A stretch of 64,000 bases of DNA from Stieleria mannarensis (GCF_014154935.1 NZ_JACEHH010000004.1:246890-310889), one strand, 5' to 3'; shown: positions 47,004 to 56,499, counted from the first letter of the stretch. Notes: generated by a model not told the origin, from the sequence alone. Made by a program: numbers and translations.

Positions 47004-47711
47004 ATGACCAACCACGGTGCCACCCCCAGAGAAACGCCGGGCCATCTGCAACACCAATGGGTGGTGGCTGGCATCGTCTCGGCATCGGCACGTTTCATTC
47101 CCGTTCCTTTCGTCGACGATTTGGTGCAAGGGCAATGCCGCCGGTTTGTGGTTGCGAAAACCCTTGCGAGCCACGACACGCATCTGACAACTTCGCAGCT
47201 GAAACCATACTACTCAACCGGCGGCGGTTGTCTTTCTGGTTGCTTGGGGCTATTGGCCAAGGCTCCGCTAAAATTGCTGTTGTTTCCGGTCCGAAAGATC
47301 GTCGCGGTCATCACATCGGCCCGAGGCGTTCCCGTCGAAATCATGCGGATGGTCTTGCTCGGACGCATGCTCGATCGTTACTTGGAGATGGGACGCGTGC
47401 ATCCGGAAGCGGACGATGCGACGAAGATGAGGCTGGCGTTTGAAGAATCGTTTGCACGGATGGATTTGCGTGTCGTCAAAGCTGCTGTCGCCGATGCATT
47501 GGCCAGTGTGAGCGGATGGAAAAAAGCCGCGACCGACACAGCACAGGAGGTCGCAGGACCGCGAGATCCGGCAAGCGACGACTTCAAGCCGCCGAAGGAC
47601 GTAGAAGCGGGAGCTGAAAAAGTCGAAGAGGTCTTGAGACGCCCGGAAACCCTTTCCCTCTTCGCCGACTTCGACAAAGCCTTTGACTCGGCTTTCGAGC
47701 GACTGGGTTAG
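47004..47711 (+). CDS. Hypothetical protein of the VSASARFIPVPFVDDLVQ family
   Basis: The product has 235 residues. The N-terminal half (GHLQHQWVVAGIVSASARF, then IPVPFVDDLVQGQCRR) is followed by GGGCLSGCLG and a hydrophobic stretch LLAKAPLKLLLFPVRKIVAVI, suggesting membrane association. The C-terminal half is helical and charged (VEEVLRRPETLSLFADFDKAF). No family was recognised. A broken copy lies at 58009-58215, and a possible C-terminal fragment lies near 56500, so this family has been duplicated and lost locally. The sigma-54-type site 49 bp upstream links it to the stress cluster. Confidence 0.75.
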   Translation: MTNHGATPRETPGHLQHQWVVAGIVSASARFIPVPFVDDLVQGQCRRFVVAKTLASHDTHLTTSQLKPYYSTGGGCLSGCLGLLAKAPLKLLLFPVRKIVAVITSARGVPVEIMRMVLLGRMLDRYLEMGRVHPEADDATKMRLAFEESFARMDLRVVKAAVADALASVSGWKKAATDTAQEVAGPRDPASDDFKPPKDVEAGAEKVEEVLRRPETLSLFADFDKAFDSAFERLG

Positions 47712-47724
47712 TGCCGCGCCAACC

Positions 47725-48285
47725 CTAACCAAATAGTCGCTCACTGCCGATGACATCGCGAAAGATGCGTTGGTCAAGAGAGACGTCGTCATCGGCGGTA
47801 TGGATCACCGAGACGTCGCCGGTGGTTTCGAACACCACCGCCTTGACCTGGTCGAAGTTCATGGCGTTGGATTCACGCAGCTTTCCGTATAGGTCTTCTT
47901 CGGTAATATTCGCCTGTCGCATGTTTTCGTGCAGAATTTCCCGGCCTGCCATCAACAGCATTGGTTGATTATCGACCGCTTTGGCGAGTGAGCTGGAATT
48001 CATTCGCAACTTGGCAACCGTCCACTGCCCCATGAAGACACAGAAGATGGCGAACATCCCCATGAAAAGCGTGGGTGACGGTGACGAGATCGTGGATCCG
48101 AACAACGATCCGGTCGCGATCGTCATCGCAAAGTCAGCAGCCGACATCTTGGAAAAACTACGTAGCCCGACGATCCGAGTGTAAGTCAAAATCGCGGTGT
48201 ACACGACGACTGCGGAAACCAGGATCATCGCGAGCTGGCTGAACGAAACGGTGATCCATTTTTCTGATAACGTGGTTGCAATCAT
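47725..48285 (-). CDS. DUF421/YetF-type membrane protein
   Basis: The 186-residue protein starts at ATG 48285; a TTG at 48312 would add 9 residues. Three N-terminal helices (LAMILVSAVVVYTAILTYT; FAMTIATGSLFGSTI; FMGMFAIFCVFMGQW) are followed by the cytoplasmic DUF421 domain with LLMAGREILHENMRQANITEEDLYGKLRE. The family is widespread and often stress-linked (YetF); its function is not established. A sigma-54-like site is 76 bp upstream on the same strand. It is convergent with the 235-residue gene. Confidence 0.88.
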   Translation of the reverse strand: MIATTLSEKWITVSFSQLAMILVSAVVVYTAILTYTRIVGLRSFSKMSAADFAMTIATGSLFGSTISSPSPTLFMGMFAIFCVFMGQWTVAKLRMNSSSLAKAVDNQPMLLMAGREILHENMRQANITEEDLYGKLRESNAMNFDQVKAVVFETTGDVSVIHTADDDVSLDQRIFRDVIGSERLFG

Positions 48286-48312
48286 GACGGCAGAGTGCTT
48301 GGCGGTCGACAA

Positions 48313-48718
48313 TGCTCAACTCAACGACCGTCTCGATTTCAAAACTGGTTTCACACCGGCCGCAAGATGTTTGCCGAGACAGCCGATGCAAGAAGGCGAA
48401 TTTTGTGATCGATGATGGATCGTTGGGCGGAATCCTTTTTTGTGGTGGGATCATGAGCAAAGCCCGTACCGGATCGTTCACAAAACACGTTGCATGGATC
48501 GAAGACGACGGTCACAGTCGTTCGTCATCGTGTCGCCCGCACAACAGGTTGGCAGCCAGTTTTGACCGGGGGGGATGTACCAGAGCCTGACAGGCAAGCC
48601 GGCGAATCGACACGAATCGGCCATTCGCTTGCTCGGCGATGGGCAGCCTATTAGGATGTCTGGCAAGCAGGCTGGTTCGGCAGGACCGTTCGCTTGCATC
48701 ATGACATCCGGCGCGACA
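48313..48718. other. Divergent intergenic region
   Basis: About 400 bp between DUF421 and the DUF1592 gene. Apart from the sigma-54-like site no features stand out. The frame is open from 48575 into the DUF1592 gene, but the signal peptide begins at 48719. Confidence 0.45.
48361..48376 (-). promoter_or_regulatory. Sigma-54 promoter candidate for the DUF421 gene
   Basis: Read on the minus strand: CGGCAAA-CATC-TTGCG. The GG and GC cores and spacing fit; the -24 flank is weak (CGGCAA for TGGCAC). Confidence 0.5.
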
Positions 48719-51166
48719 ATGCCCTACCTCCAAGAATCATCGCTTTTCCGACTGCTCTTTCTCATTGGTCTTTGTTGTGCCGGTGCAGTCTGCCGAGCGG
48801 AACCATTCGAAGTGTTTCTACAGAGGCATTGTATCCGCTGTCATGGCCCTGAAACGCAGGAAGGCGACCTTCAGATCGATCAGCTTTCGCGAGACTTCAA
48901 CGCTGGGGTGGACACACACCAGTGGGCGGAGGCACTGGAGAAGGTTAACAGCGGCGAGATGCCGCCGACGGAAGAACCGCAGCCGACGGAGGACGAGATT
49001 GCGACCTTCGTGGTGAATCTTGACGCCCGGATCCAGGACGGACGCGCGGCGCGGATGGCGGCGCGGCCGGCGGTGGCGCACTATCGGCTTAGTCGCGAAG
49101 AATATCAGAACACGGTCTATGACCTGTTGGGCGTGCGTTACGATCCTGCCGAGCCGGGCCAGCTGAACGAGGACACGCTGTGGCATGGATTCGAACGCAT
49201 CGGGTCGCAACTGTCACTGTCGCCCTCGCACGTCGATCGCTATTACCGCGCCGCCGACATCGTGCTGGCCCGAGCGTTCCCCGCTGCGCAGGGCGAAGCT
49301 CGCAGTGTCCGCAAAACGGCGGCGGAGTTGCGCTACGGCGGCGGGAAGAGTCAACAGGAGGCGTTGGACAGATTCGGCATCAAACGGCCACTTCGCTACC
49401 TGCTATTCCCCGGTCGAGTCCAAAGCGCGCTATCGCCGCACTGGTTTGGAAAAACCGGCCCCGAACACAGCGGGCTGTACAAGGTTCGCCTGCAGGCCAG
49501 CGGGATCCGTCCGCCCGGCGGCCAACCCGCCCACCTGAGCATCGGGAAACAGACCAGTGAGGAGACGGTCGACGCGATCGTGGAATTTGACGTCACGGCG
49601 CCGGAGGACCATCCCCGGGTTTATGAGTTCGAAGTGTTTCTCGAAATGCCGGTCAACTTGCATTTCTGTGTGGTCGCCACCGACGTGGTCGACAGGAGGG
49701 CCGGCGCCGCGTTCCGCAATGCACTCGCCAGCAGGGGCGGTCATATCTTCACCCACAGCAGCGAAACGCTGCTGCTGAATCCGAACGCCCCGCAGATGTT
49801 CGATGACCAAGGGAACGGGATCTTTTCAACGGTCATCCTCGATTGGATCCAGTGGGAAGGGCCGTTGGTCTCGGAGGCAGAAGCATCGCGACGCAACGGT
49901 GTGATCCCTCCCGACGACGCAACGTCCGAGGTGGTCGCCGAGCATCTCCGAAGCTTCGCCGAGCGTGCCTGGCGACGTCCGGTGAAGAAGGAGGAACTGG
50001 AAAACTACCTGCAGTCCTACCGTGAGGAACGCGAGGCGGGTGAATCGCCGGCCGATGCGTTTCGAATCGCGATGCACGGCGTGCTGACGTCCAGAAACTT
50101 CATTTATCTGGTCGAAGGCGATCCGGCCGCTCGCGAATATCTGACCGACTGGGAACTCGCGTCACGGCTCTCCTATTTCCTGTTCAGTTCCATGCCCGAT
50201 GATCCGCTGTTCGCTGCGGCCAAGGCCGGCAACCTGAACGGCGAGGGGCTGGAAAGTGAAGTGGATCGAATGTTGACCGATGGTCGGATCGATCGCTTCG
50301 TCGACGACTTCTCCCGCCAGTGGCTGCAGCTGCACCGCGTCGGCATGTTCCCGCCAGACAAGACGTTGTATCCCGGCTACGACGATTGGCTGGAAGCGAG
50401 TATGCGGGCCGAACCGGTCGAATACTTCCGAGAGGTGTTCACAAGAAATTTGTCGCTCGATGAATTCCTGGATTCTGATTGGACCATGGCCAACGCTCGT
50501 CTGTGCGATTTTTATGGGTTGCCGGAACCGACGTCGAGCCGCTTTAAACGTGTCGCGCTCAAACCGGACGACCATCGTGGTGGTCTGCTCACGATGGGCG
50601 CGGTGCTCGGATTGACCTCCGATGGAACACGTCACCGCCCGGTGCACCGCGGCGTCTGGCTCAGCGAAACGATCTTCAACAAGACGCCGCCGCCACCTCC
50701 GGCCAACGTCGATCCGATCGAGCCCGTTCCGCCCAAGGGCACCAAGGTGACCATCCGCCAAAGAATTGATGCCCACGCCAAGAATCCCAGTTGTGCCGCC
50801 TGCCACCGCAATCTCGATCCGCTGGGGCTGGCGTTTGACCACTATGACGCCATCGGCCAGTGGCGGACTCGCGAAAGAGTGCCAACGGGAATCGGTGACG
50901 ACCCGCTGGTCGATGCCTCCGGCGTGATGCCCGACGGCCGCCCGTTCTCCGATGCCGTCGATTTCAAACGCCTGTTAATGGAGGACCGTGACAAGGTCGC
51001 CCAGGCCTTCATCGAACACCTCTGCACCTACGCCCTCCGCCGAGTCCTGACCGTCGACGACCAAGACGACCTGAAATTGATCGAAGAACAGGCGAAAAGG
51101 AGGGGCTACCGTGTCAAGGACATCGTCCGCGCCGTGGCGTTGTCGGATCTGATGAGGAAGCGGTAG
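48719..51166 (+). CDS. DUF1592-type planctomycete cytochrome (DUF1587/1595/1592/1588/1585)
   Basis: The 815-residue product has a signal peptide ([19 protein letters not shown]). The first heme motif CIRCH is at 38-42, followed by [13 protein letters not shown] of the PSCyt1 type. DUF1587-like [17 protein letters not shown], a middle beta module (~260-370), DUF1595/1592-like segments ([37 protein letters not shown]), DUF1588-like [18 protein letters not shown], and a second heme CAACH at 692-696 inside [13 protein letters not shown] lead to DUF1585. The order matches the planctomycete paralogous set, always paired with DUF1552. ATG 48719 chosen because the signal peptide starts there. Confidence 0.9.
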   Translation: MPYLQESSLFRLLFLIGLCCAGAVCRAEPFEVFLQRHCIRCHGPETQEGDLQIDQLSRDFNAGVDTHQWAEALEKVNSGEMPPTEEPQPTEDEIATFVVNLDARIQDGRAARMAARPAVAHYRLSREEYQNTVYDLLGVRYDPAEPGQLNEDTLWHGFERIGSQLSLSPSHVDRYYRAADIVLARAFPAAQGEARSVRKTAAELRYGGGKSQQEALDRFGIKRPLRYLLFPGRVQSALSPHWFGKTGPEHSGLYKVRLQASGIRPPGGQPAHLSIGKQTSEETVDAIVEFDVTAPEDHPRVYEFEVFLEMPVNLHFCVVATDVVDRRAGAAFRNALASRGGHIFTHSSETLLLNPNAPQMFDDQGNGIFSTVILDWIQWEGPLVSEAEASRRNGVIPPDDATSEVVAEHLRSFAERAWRRPVKKEELENYLQSYREEREAGESPADAFRIAMHGVLTSRNFIYLVEGDPAAREYLTDWELASRLSYFLFSSMPDDPLFAAAKAGNLNGEGLESEVDRMLTDGRIDRFVDDFSRQWLQLHRVGMFPPDKTLYPGYDDWLEASMRAEPVEYFREVFTRNLSLDEFLDSDWTMANARLCDFYGLPEPTSSRFKRVALKPDDHRGGLLTMGAVLGLTSDGTRHRPVHRGVWLSETIFNKTPPPPPANVDPIEPVPPKGTKVTIRQRIDAHAKNPSCAACHRNLDPLGLAFDHYDAIGQWRTRERVPTGIGDDPLVDASGVMPDGRPFSDAVDFKRLLMEDRDKVAQAFIEHLCTYALRRVLTVDDQDDLKLIEEQAKRRGYRVKDIVRAVALSDLMRKR

Positions 51167-51196
51167 TTTTTGTTCTTTGTTCTTTGTTCTTTGTTT
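51167..51196. repeat. Heptanucleotide array TTCTTTG
   Basis: About four copies of TTCTTTG directly follow the stop of the DUF1592 gene. The unit is nearly the reverse complement (CAAAGAA) of the CCAAGAA array downstream of the four-helix gene. Confidence 0.8.
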
Positions 51197-51230
51197 GCAC
51201 CTTGCCGCAACTCGTGGAATTGACACCACG

Positions 51231-51251
51231 CACCAATAACCAATAACCAAC
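51231..51251. repeat. Heptanucleotide array AACCAAT
   Basis: Two and a half copies of AACCAAT/ACCAATA end 1 nt before the ATG of the four-helix-bundle gene; the leader of this gene is thus repeat-derived. Confidence 0.7.
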
Positions 51252-51252
51252 A

Positions 51253-51705
51253 ATGTCGATACGACGCTTCGAAGAGATTGAAGGATGGCAGTTGGCGCGG
51301 GAGTTGACGAATCAGGTTTACGCGGTGGCGAGCCGCGGAGCGTTTGCGAGGGACTTTGGACTCAGGGATCAGATCACGCGAGCGTCAGGATCGGTGATGC
51401 ACAACATCGCGGAAGGGTTCGACGGGGGAAGCAATGCTGGATTTGTCAAATTCCTGCGTTACTCACAGCGTTCATGCTCGGAGGTCCAAAGTCAGCTCTA
51501 CGTTGCATTGGACCAGTCCTACATTTCCCAAGGTGAGTTCGACGCCATCTATAAACAGGCGGCTAAGACACACGCGAAAGTCGGCGGGTTCATCCGCTAT
51601 CTCTTGAGAACCAAGAACCAAGAACCAAGAACCAAGAACCAAGAACCAAGAACCAAGAACCAAGAACCAAGAACCAAGAACCAAGAACCAAGAACTAAGA
51701 ACTAA
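51253..51705 (+). CDS. Four-helix-bundle protein (23S rRNA intervening-sequence/S23 type) with repeat-encoded tail
   Basis: The first ~116 residues match the bIVP/TIGR02436 four-helix family: FEEIEGWQLARELTNQVYAV, then DFGLRDQITRASGSVMHNIAEGF, GFVKFLRYSQRSCSEVQSQL and YKQAAKTHAKVGGFIRYL. The remaining ~34 residues are TKNQEPR repeats translated from the CCAAGAA heptamer array, and the TAA stop comes from a variant heptamer (AAGAACT). The usual family length is ~115-125, so the tail is extra. The family is known from inserts in rRNA genes and as relatives of DGR Avd proteins. Here it splits a DUF1592/DUF1552 operon between two heptamer arrays. Confidence 0.85.
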   Translation: MSIRRFEEIEGWQLARELTNQVYAVASRGAFARDFGLRDQITRASGSVMHNIAEGFDGGSNAGFVKFLRYSQRSCSEVQSQLYVALDQSYISQGEFDAIYKQAAKTHAKVGGFIRYLLRTKNQEPRTKNQEPRTKNQEPRTKNQEPRTKN

Positions 51706-51717
51706 GAACTAAGAACT
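51606..51717. repeat. Heptanucleotide array AAGAACC, about 16 copies
   Basis: About twelve AAGAACC units are followed by four AAGAACT units. The array runs through the 3' end of the four-helix gene (three heptamers = seven codons) and stops 13 bp before the DUF1552 ATG. Not a multiple of 3, so each gain or loss of a unit shifts frame. Confidence 0.9.
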
Positions 51718-51730
51718 GCCCCCCAAAACC

Positions 51731-53089
51731 ATGCCCTACCTCTCCCAATCCTGGCTGATCGACCGTCGTCATGCGCTCCGCGCCCTGGGGACTTGCATCT
51801 CGCTGCCCATGCTCGAATGCATGATCCCACTCGGGGCCGCCGAGCAACCGTCTGCGGCGCCCCGGCGCAGCGCGTTCATCTACCTTGCCAACGGTGTTCA
51901 TTCGCTGAACTATCAGATCACCACGCCGGGCAAGGATTACGAGTTTTCCCGGTCGCTGAAACCCTTGGAGCCGCACCGCCAGGTCATCACTCCGATCAGC
52001 GGTCTGCATCATCCGGGGAGCCTCGGCCATCACCACAACTGCATCAAGATCTGGTTGACCGGCGGAAAGCTCGGCCCGTCGGACCGCAACACGATTTCCG
52101 TCGATCAGAAGATGGCCGAGGTCACCGCGCCGCACACGCGTTACCCGTCGATGGAGATCGCTATCACGCAGGAGTCGCTCGCCTGGACGGCCGATGGCGT
52201 TCCGCTGCCACCGTTGCGACGCTGCAGTGAGATCTTTGCGTCGCTGTTCGAGGAACCCAAGGGCGGCATCGAAGCTCAGCGAAGGGCCTTGCGCCGCAAA
52301 GCGAGCGTCCTGGACGACAACCTTGCCGAAGTGCGTCGGTTGGAACAGAAGATGGGAGCGGCCGACAAAGGACGCCTGGACCAATACCTGGCCTCGGTCC
52401 GCGAAGCAGAGATCCGCACGCGGCGCGCCGATGCGTGGCTGGACACGCCGCTGCCGGTGATTTCCGAGAGCGATCGCAAACGCACCAACCGCGACATTCC
52501 ACAGACCCAAGCGGGCGATTACTTCCGAACCGTCTATGACCTGATGGTGCTGGCTTTCCAGACTGATGTGACACGCGTCGCCACGTTCAGCTTGGGCGGC
52601 GAGGGCCAGGCGATCGCCATTCCGGAAATCGGAATCACCGAGTCACGCCATCAGCTCAGTCATCACGGCGGGGACGCCGACTACATCGAGAAACTCACCA
52701 ACTACGACACGTTCGCCATCGAGCAGTTCAGCTACTTCCTCTCGCGGCTTGAAGAGACCCAAGACGTCAATGGGCGACCGCTGCTGGGTTCCACGATGGC
52801 GCTGTTCGGCAGCGGGATGTGCTACGGCCACAGCCACGGCAACGCCAACCTGCCACTGGTTTTGGCCGGCGGTTCAGACCTCGGTCTGAAACACGGCCAC
52901 CATCTCGACTTCAACCAGGGCCACTTCGACGGATACCGGCTCGATCAGCCCGGGGAACATTACGCACTTTGCAGTCGCCCCGCAAACCCGAACGCGCACA
53001 TGAGCAACCTGTTGTTGATGATGGCACAAAAGATGGGCGTGGAGACCGACCAGTTCGGAGACAGCAATTCCGTGATTGATGCCGTTTAG
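51731..53089 (+). CDS. DUF1552 protein
   Basis: This 452-residue protein starts [20 protein letters not shown], a Tat-like twin-Arg/signal region. DUF1552 landmarks: [34 protein letters not shown], a long helical middle ([20 protein letters not shown]), [20 protein letters not shown] and [23 protein letters not shown]1552 proteins are the standard partner of DUF1592 cytochromes in planctomycetes; activity unknown. The partner gene ends 564 bp upstream, with the four-helix gene and repeats in between. Confidence 0.9.
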   Translation: MPYLSQSWLIDRRHALRALGTCISLPMLECMIPLGAAEQPSAAPRRSAFIYLANGVHSLNYQITTPGKDYEFSRSLKPLEPHRQVITPISGLHHPGSLGHHHNCIKIWLTGGKLGPSDRNTISVDQKMAEVTAPHTRYPSMEIAITQESLAWTADGVPLPPLRRCSEIFASLFEEPKGGIEAQRRALRRKASVLDDNLAEVRRLEQKMGAADKGRLDQYLASVREAEIRTRRADAWLDTPLPVISESDRKRTNRDIPQTQAGDYFRTVYDLMVLAFQTDVTRVATFSLGGEGQAIAIPEIGITESRHQLSHHGGDADYIEKLTNYDTFAIEQFSYFLSRLEETQDVNGRPLLGSTMALFGSGMCYGHSHGNANLPLVLAGGSDLGLKHGHHLDFNQGHFDGYRLDQPGEHYALCSRPANPNAHMSNLLLMMAQKMGVETDQFGDSNSVIDAV

Positions 53090-53180
53090 GTCAATCGCGT
53101 CACCTGAACGTCGCTACGCTCGCCAGAGCGTGGAAACCCTGGTTTACGGGCAGCGGACGAGGTGACGAGGCCATTCGGAT

Positions 53181-53205
53181 TCCCAACTCCCAACTCCCAA
53201 CTCCC
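53181..53205. repeat. Heptanucleotide array CCCAACT
   Basis: Three and a half copies of CCCAACT end directly at the ATG of the next gene, so its leader and ribosome-site region are repeat-derived. Fourth heptamer family in the locus. Confidence 0.8.
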
Positions 53206-54495
53206 ATGCTCTCCCCGCATCCTCTCCCGTTCTCCTTCACCGCAGCATTCTGCCTGGGCATCTTTCTATTGACAGTCCCCGCGGTGGTTGCCGAGCAGCC
53301 GTATCGGCCTGAGGTGGGGCGGTTTCCTGCGTTGGAAAAGTCGCACTCCTATCGGGGCGAATTGGTGTTTGTCGATCACGTCAACCGCCGAGGCAGCCTG
53401 CGGGTGGAAGGAAAGGGCACGTATTTTCGAAACGCCCCGCACCCCTTCGCCATGCTGCCCTACGGCATCGTGCGTTACCACGGGGCGCCGGCGGATCTGA
53501 GGGACATCCCGCTGGGTACGGTGATGCACGCCCGAGCCTTTTTGCCGCCCGACCCGACGATCTCCGCGGTACCCGTGTTGCCGGTCGACAACCGAAAGAA
53601 AACGGCCGGCTACAGCGGCGCCGGGATTGCCCCTGCGGAGAACCATGTTCTGTTGCTGGAAGACGAACCGAGCCACTGTCTTCGCACGGGAATGGGCTGG
53701 AAACTGAAGGAGCTGGAGATCGACAACAACCAAGGGATCATCGTCGCCAGCCGCGAGCCGCGGGAAGGAACCGCTGGCGAGGCTGGCGAGGCTCGCGAGG
53801 AACCGATGACGCTTGACGCCGCAACACGCATCTGGCGCGGCCGCGAATGCCTTGGTGTCGAGGACCTGATCGCCGAAGGCATCTGGCCGGCCGTTGGGAA
53901 GAAATCTCTTGAAGGCCAATCCGTTCAGCTCGGGGTCACCTGGAAACCCACACCCAGCGGCGTCTTCACCCGGTTCCACATCTCGGACATCTGGTTGGAC
54001 GAAACGGCGATCGAGCGCGCCGCCGATCAGCAGACCGAGACGCACAAGGCGTTTATCCGCAGCCGCTGGATGCCCGCCTGGATCGACGACGTCCAGTATG
54101 GAAAGTTCGGTCGCGCGACCGTGACCGCCACCTTGTTTGGCGGCATGGACGCCTCGCTCTACGCCGATTTTCAACCGGGAATCCAGGCCGCCATGAACGC
54201 ATCGGAGAACACGCTGAAGCACGCCGGCGGTAACTATGGCCCGGCGCACATGGCGTCCAAAGGCACCCTCCTGGACGTCACGAGGGCGTCCGGCGAAGTC
54301 CCGCTGGGCAGCAGCGGCATTCAAATCCGCTTTGAGACCGACCTGATCATCGAAGGCATCCGTCCCGGCCGAGTCGTGCGCGTGCGTCCGGCAGGTTGGC
54401 CCCAAGTGAATGTCCCACGTGAAGAATTCCTAGGCGATGGAGGCTTCAGCCACGAAGACCGCTTCCCGACCCCGGCCATCTTTCCGAAATACTGA
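53206..54495 (+). CDS. Secreted protein of unknown function in the DUF1592/DUF1552 locus
   Basis: The 429-residue product has a signal peptide (FTAAFCLGIFLLTVPAVVA). The mature part begins EQPYRPEVGRFPALEKSHSY and is mostly beta; two segments (~25-180 and ~190-400) may be OB-like or beta-sandwich modules. A short Gly/Glu-rich stretch (GTAGEAGEAREEPM) looks repeat-expanded. No family recognised. Position after DUF1552 suggests it belongs to the same functional set. No Shine-Dalgarno site is visible; the start is directly abutted by CCCAACT repeats. Confidence 0.7.
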   Translation: MLSPHPLPFSFTAAFCLGIFLLTVPAVVAEQPYRPEVGRFPALEKSHSYRGELVFVDHVNRRGSLRVEGKGTYFRNAPHPFAMLPYGIVRYHGAPADLRDIPLGTVMHARAFLPPDPTISAVPVLPVDNRKKTAGYSGAGIAPAENHVLLLEDEPSHCLRTGMGWKLKELEIDNNQGIIVASREPREGTAGEAGEAREEPMTLDAATRIWRGRECLGVEDLIAEGIWPAVGKKSLEGQSVQLGVTWKPTPSGVFTRFHISDIWLDETAIERAADQQTETHKAFIRSRWMPAWIDDVQYGKFGRATVTATLFGGMDASLYADFQPGIQAAMNASENTLKHAGGNYGPAHMASKGTLLDVTRASGEVPLGSSGIQIRFETDLIIEGIRPGRVVRVRPAGWPQVNVPREEFLGDGGFSHEDRFPTPAIFPKY

Positions 54496-54777
54496 CCGTG
54501 ATTAGACGGTCCGGGTCCGATCGCAGGCAGCAAGATCCGGTGATGTCGGGAGGGGCAAAACAATGGGGGTAAAACAATTCCAGTCAGCGATCAATCTGCC
54601 CCCATCGTTTTGCCCCCATCGTTTTGCCCCCATCGTTTTGCCCCCATCGTTTTGCCAGTGCCCGCACTTCACCTGCTGCATGCGTCCCCCCGTTTCCTGC
54701 CCCATAACCTTCTCACCCACGAGTGCATCAACCGAACCGCAACGGAATGCTGAGGATCTGAAGAGGGCCAGCCAACG
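54496..54777. other. Convergent intergenic region with tandem and inverted repeats
   Basis: 282 bp. It contains the 14-bp tandem array at 54598-54653 and its inverted partner at 54552-54577. No gene is seen. Confidence 0.55.
54552..54653. repeat. 14-bp tandem array GCCCCCATCGTTTT with inverted partner
   Basis: Four near-perfect copies at 54598-54653; at 54552-54577 GGGGCAAAACAATGGGGGTA is the approximate reverse complement of two units. The two parts can fold into a long hairpin between convergent genes. Confidence 0.8.
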
Positions 54778-56292
54778 CTACTTCTGTGACTCCCACGGCA
54801 GTAGTTGAAGGTCACTGCAGAACGGCGAGGCCGGCAGGCCCGTCCGACTGTACAGGTTCGCGTTCTGGGGGGCGCCGCTGCAGGCATAGCGAACCGCCTG
54901 CGGATCCCGAACACGCGGGTTTCGGACGACGACTTCGGCACCCTCGATCATCGCCTGGGCGGGATACCAATTGCCGTCTTGATCTGCCAGCTCGAAGTGT
55001 GCCAGCGGCGTGTCGGGCGTCGGTTTGGGCGCGGCGATTCCTTCTTTGCGTGCCACCATCAATCCCGAATCCGCGTGCTCGAATTGCACACGCATCGAAT
55101 CACCGTCCCCGTTCGCTGACAAAAACAACGGCCCGCTGAATGGAATGTTCTTTCCGTACGTCTTTGCCAAAGCCCAATTGGCCAGGCGTTTGCCCACATC
55201 AAGTTTATTGGCCGGGTGAATGTCGTCATCACGAAGATCGATCGCAACGGCCATCCCGGTCTGCTTGATGTCCAGGCTTCGTCGCTGTTCTTCACGCAGG
55301 CGTACCCACCCCGTTGCCTCGTTATTGAACGCCGGCAGCTGCACAAAATAGATTGGAAGTTCCGGCTGTCCCCAGGCCTGTCGCCAGCCTTCGACGAGCG
55401 CCCGCATCTTGATCCGATAGTGGCGAGGGTCTTCGCCGCGGCCCGCGTTGGATTCCCCTTGGTACCACAGGAATCCGCGTACCGCGTAAGGAGTAATCGG
55501 AGCCACGCGGGCGTTGAAGATGCGGCCCGGCATTCCGGCGGTGTTGCGAACGACGACGCCGCCTTCCAACGCGGCCAATGCACCAAGTCGATCCTGCTCG
55601 GCGAGCGAAAGGATCGCTCGCAACGGTTCCTGTTGCTCGAACTGGAACCGGGGAATGAAGCCTTCGATGGGTTTGCCGCCCCAGGATCCCTCGATGATGC
55701 CGATCGGAACATCAAGCGTTTTGTGAAGCTCGCGAGCAAAGAAATATGCCACCGCAGAGACCTTGCGCCGGTTGTCAGGATGATCGAGTTGCCAGGGGGT
55801 TGCAGTTTGTCGACGAGCAAGCGGTTGTGGAGAATCGGGTTCGTCGATCCGCAGCCAGCGCAAATGGTCCGTTGGGCCGGCGTCGACGGATTCGCCAATC
55901 GCAGGAAGCTTGCGGGCACAGGCGTCGAGTGTCATTTGCATGTTCGATTGCCCGCTGGCGTACCACACCTCGCCGACCAGCAGATTGCGAAACTCCTGGC
56001 GATCCTCCCCCGATTCCACAACCATGGTCGCCCCCGTGCCGTCGGCTTTTAGAGGCGAAAGTTCAACCCGCCATGCCCCATCGTCCGTTGCACGCGCCGT
56101 CTTGGTCTGCCCCGCAAACCGGACTGAGACATTCTCGCGGGCAGTTGTCGTTCCCCAAACCGGCAACGGAACGCCTTGTTGCAACACAGCGTTGTCAGTC
56201 AAGACATCAGCGACGTGAAGCTCAGCTGCCGAAATCAAGCTGGGTAGCAGAATGCTTAATAGGACTGCACGTGGCAATTGTGTCAGATTCAC
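54778..56292 (-). CDS. Sialate O-acetylesterase-type SGNH hydrolase (SASA)
   Basis: The 504-residue protein has a signal peptide (AVLLSILLPSLISA). An N-terminal beta module (~23-105) precedes the SASA core: GQSNM at 114-118 with nucleophile S116, EGSWGGKPIEGF, WYQGESNAGRG, and the catalytic D-x2-H region DDDIHPANKLD near 353. It removes O-acetyl groups from sugars outside the cytoplasm. Together with the sulfatases it would unmask decorated glycans (inference). Convergent with the DUF1592 locus. Confidence 0.9.
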   Translation of the reverse strand: MNLTQLPRAVLLSILLPSLISAAELHVADVLTDNAVLQQGVPLPVWGTTTARENVSVRFAGQTKTARATDDGAWRVELSPLKADGTGATMVVESGEDRQEFRNLLVGEVWYASGQSNMQMTLDACARKLPAIGESVDAGPTDHLRWLRIDEPDSPQPLARRQTATPWQLDHPDNRRKVSAVAYFFARELHKTLDVPIGIIEGSWGGKPIEGFIPRFQFEQQEPLRAILSLAEQDRLGALAALEGGVVVRNTAGMPGRIFNARVAPITPYAVRGFLWYQGESNAGRGEDPRHYRIKMRALVEGWRQAWGQPELPIYFVQLPAFNNEATGWVRLREEQRRSLDIKQTGMAVAIDLRDDDIHPANKLDVGKRLANWALAKTYGKNIPFSGPLFLSANGDGDSMRVQFEHADSGLMVARKEGIAAPKPTPDTPLAHFELADQDGNWYPAQAMIEGAEVVVRNPRVRDPQAVRYACSGAPQNANLYSRTGLPASPFCSDLQLLPWESQK

Positions 56293-56499
56293 CAGGGACC
56301 TCTCGTTTCACGTGTTAGTGGTTGCGTCCTGCATCTGTACCGCATCGATCAGACTCCGCCGACAATTGTCCAAACGCAGGGCATGGGAGCGTAAATCATC
56401 TCAAGCCACCGACAGTGTATCGCGATCGATGGTACGACGTACGCGGATCCTGGCCCACTGCGGAGAAATCCGGTGCGATATGAGCGAGGTGAGATGAGC

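Noticed and set aside
51472..51684. Minus-strand frame through the heptamer array (VLGSWFL repeats)
   Set aside because: Purely a translation of the tandem repeat; no start region outside it.
51606..51717. CRISPR-like repetitive array
   Set aside because: Units are 7 bp with no spacers; a simple tandem repeat. No cas genes in the window.
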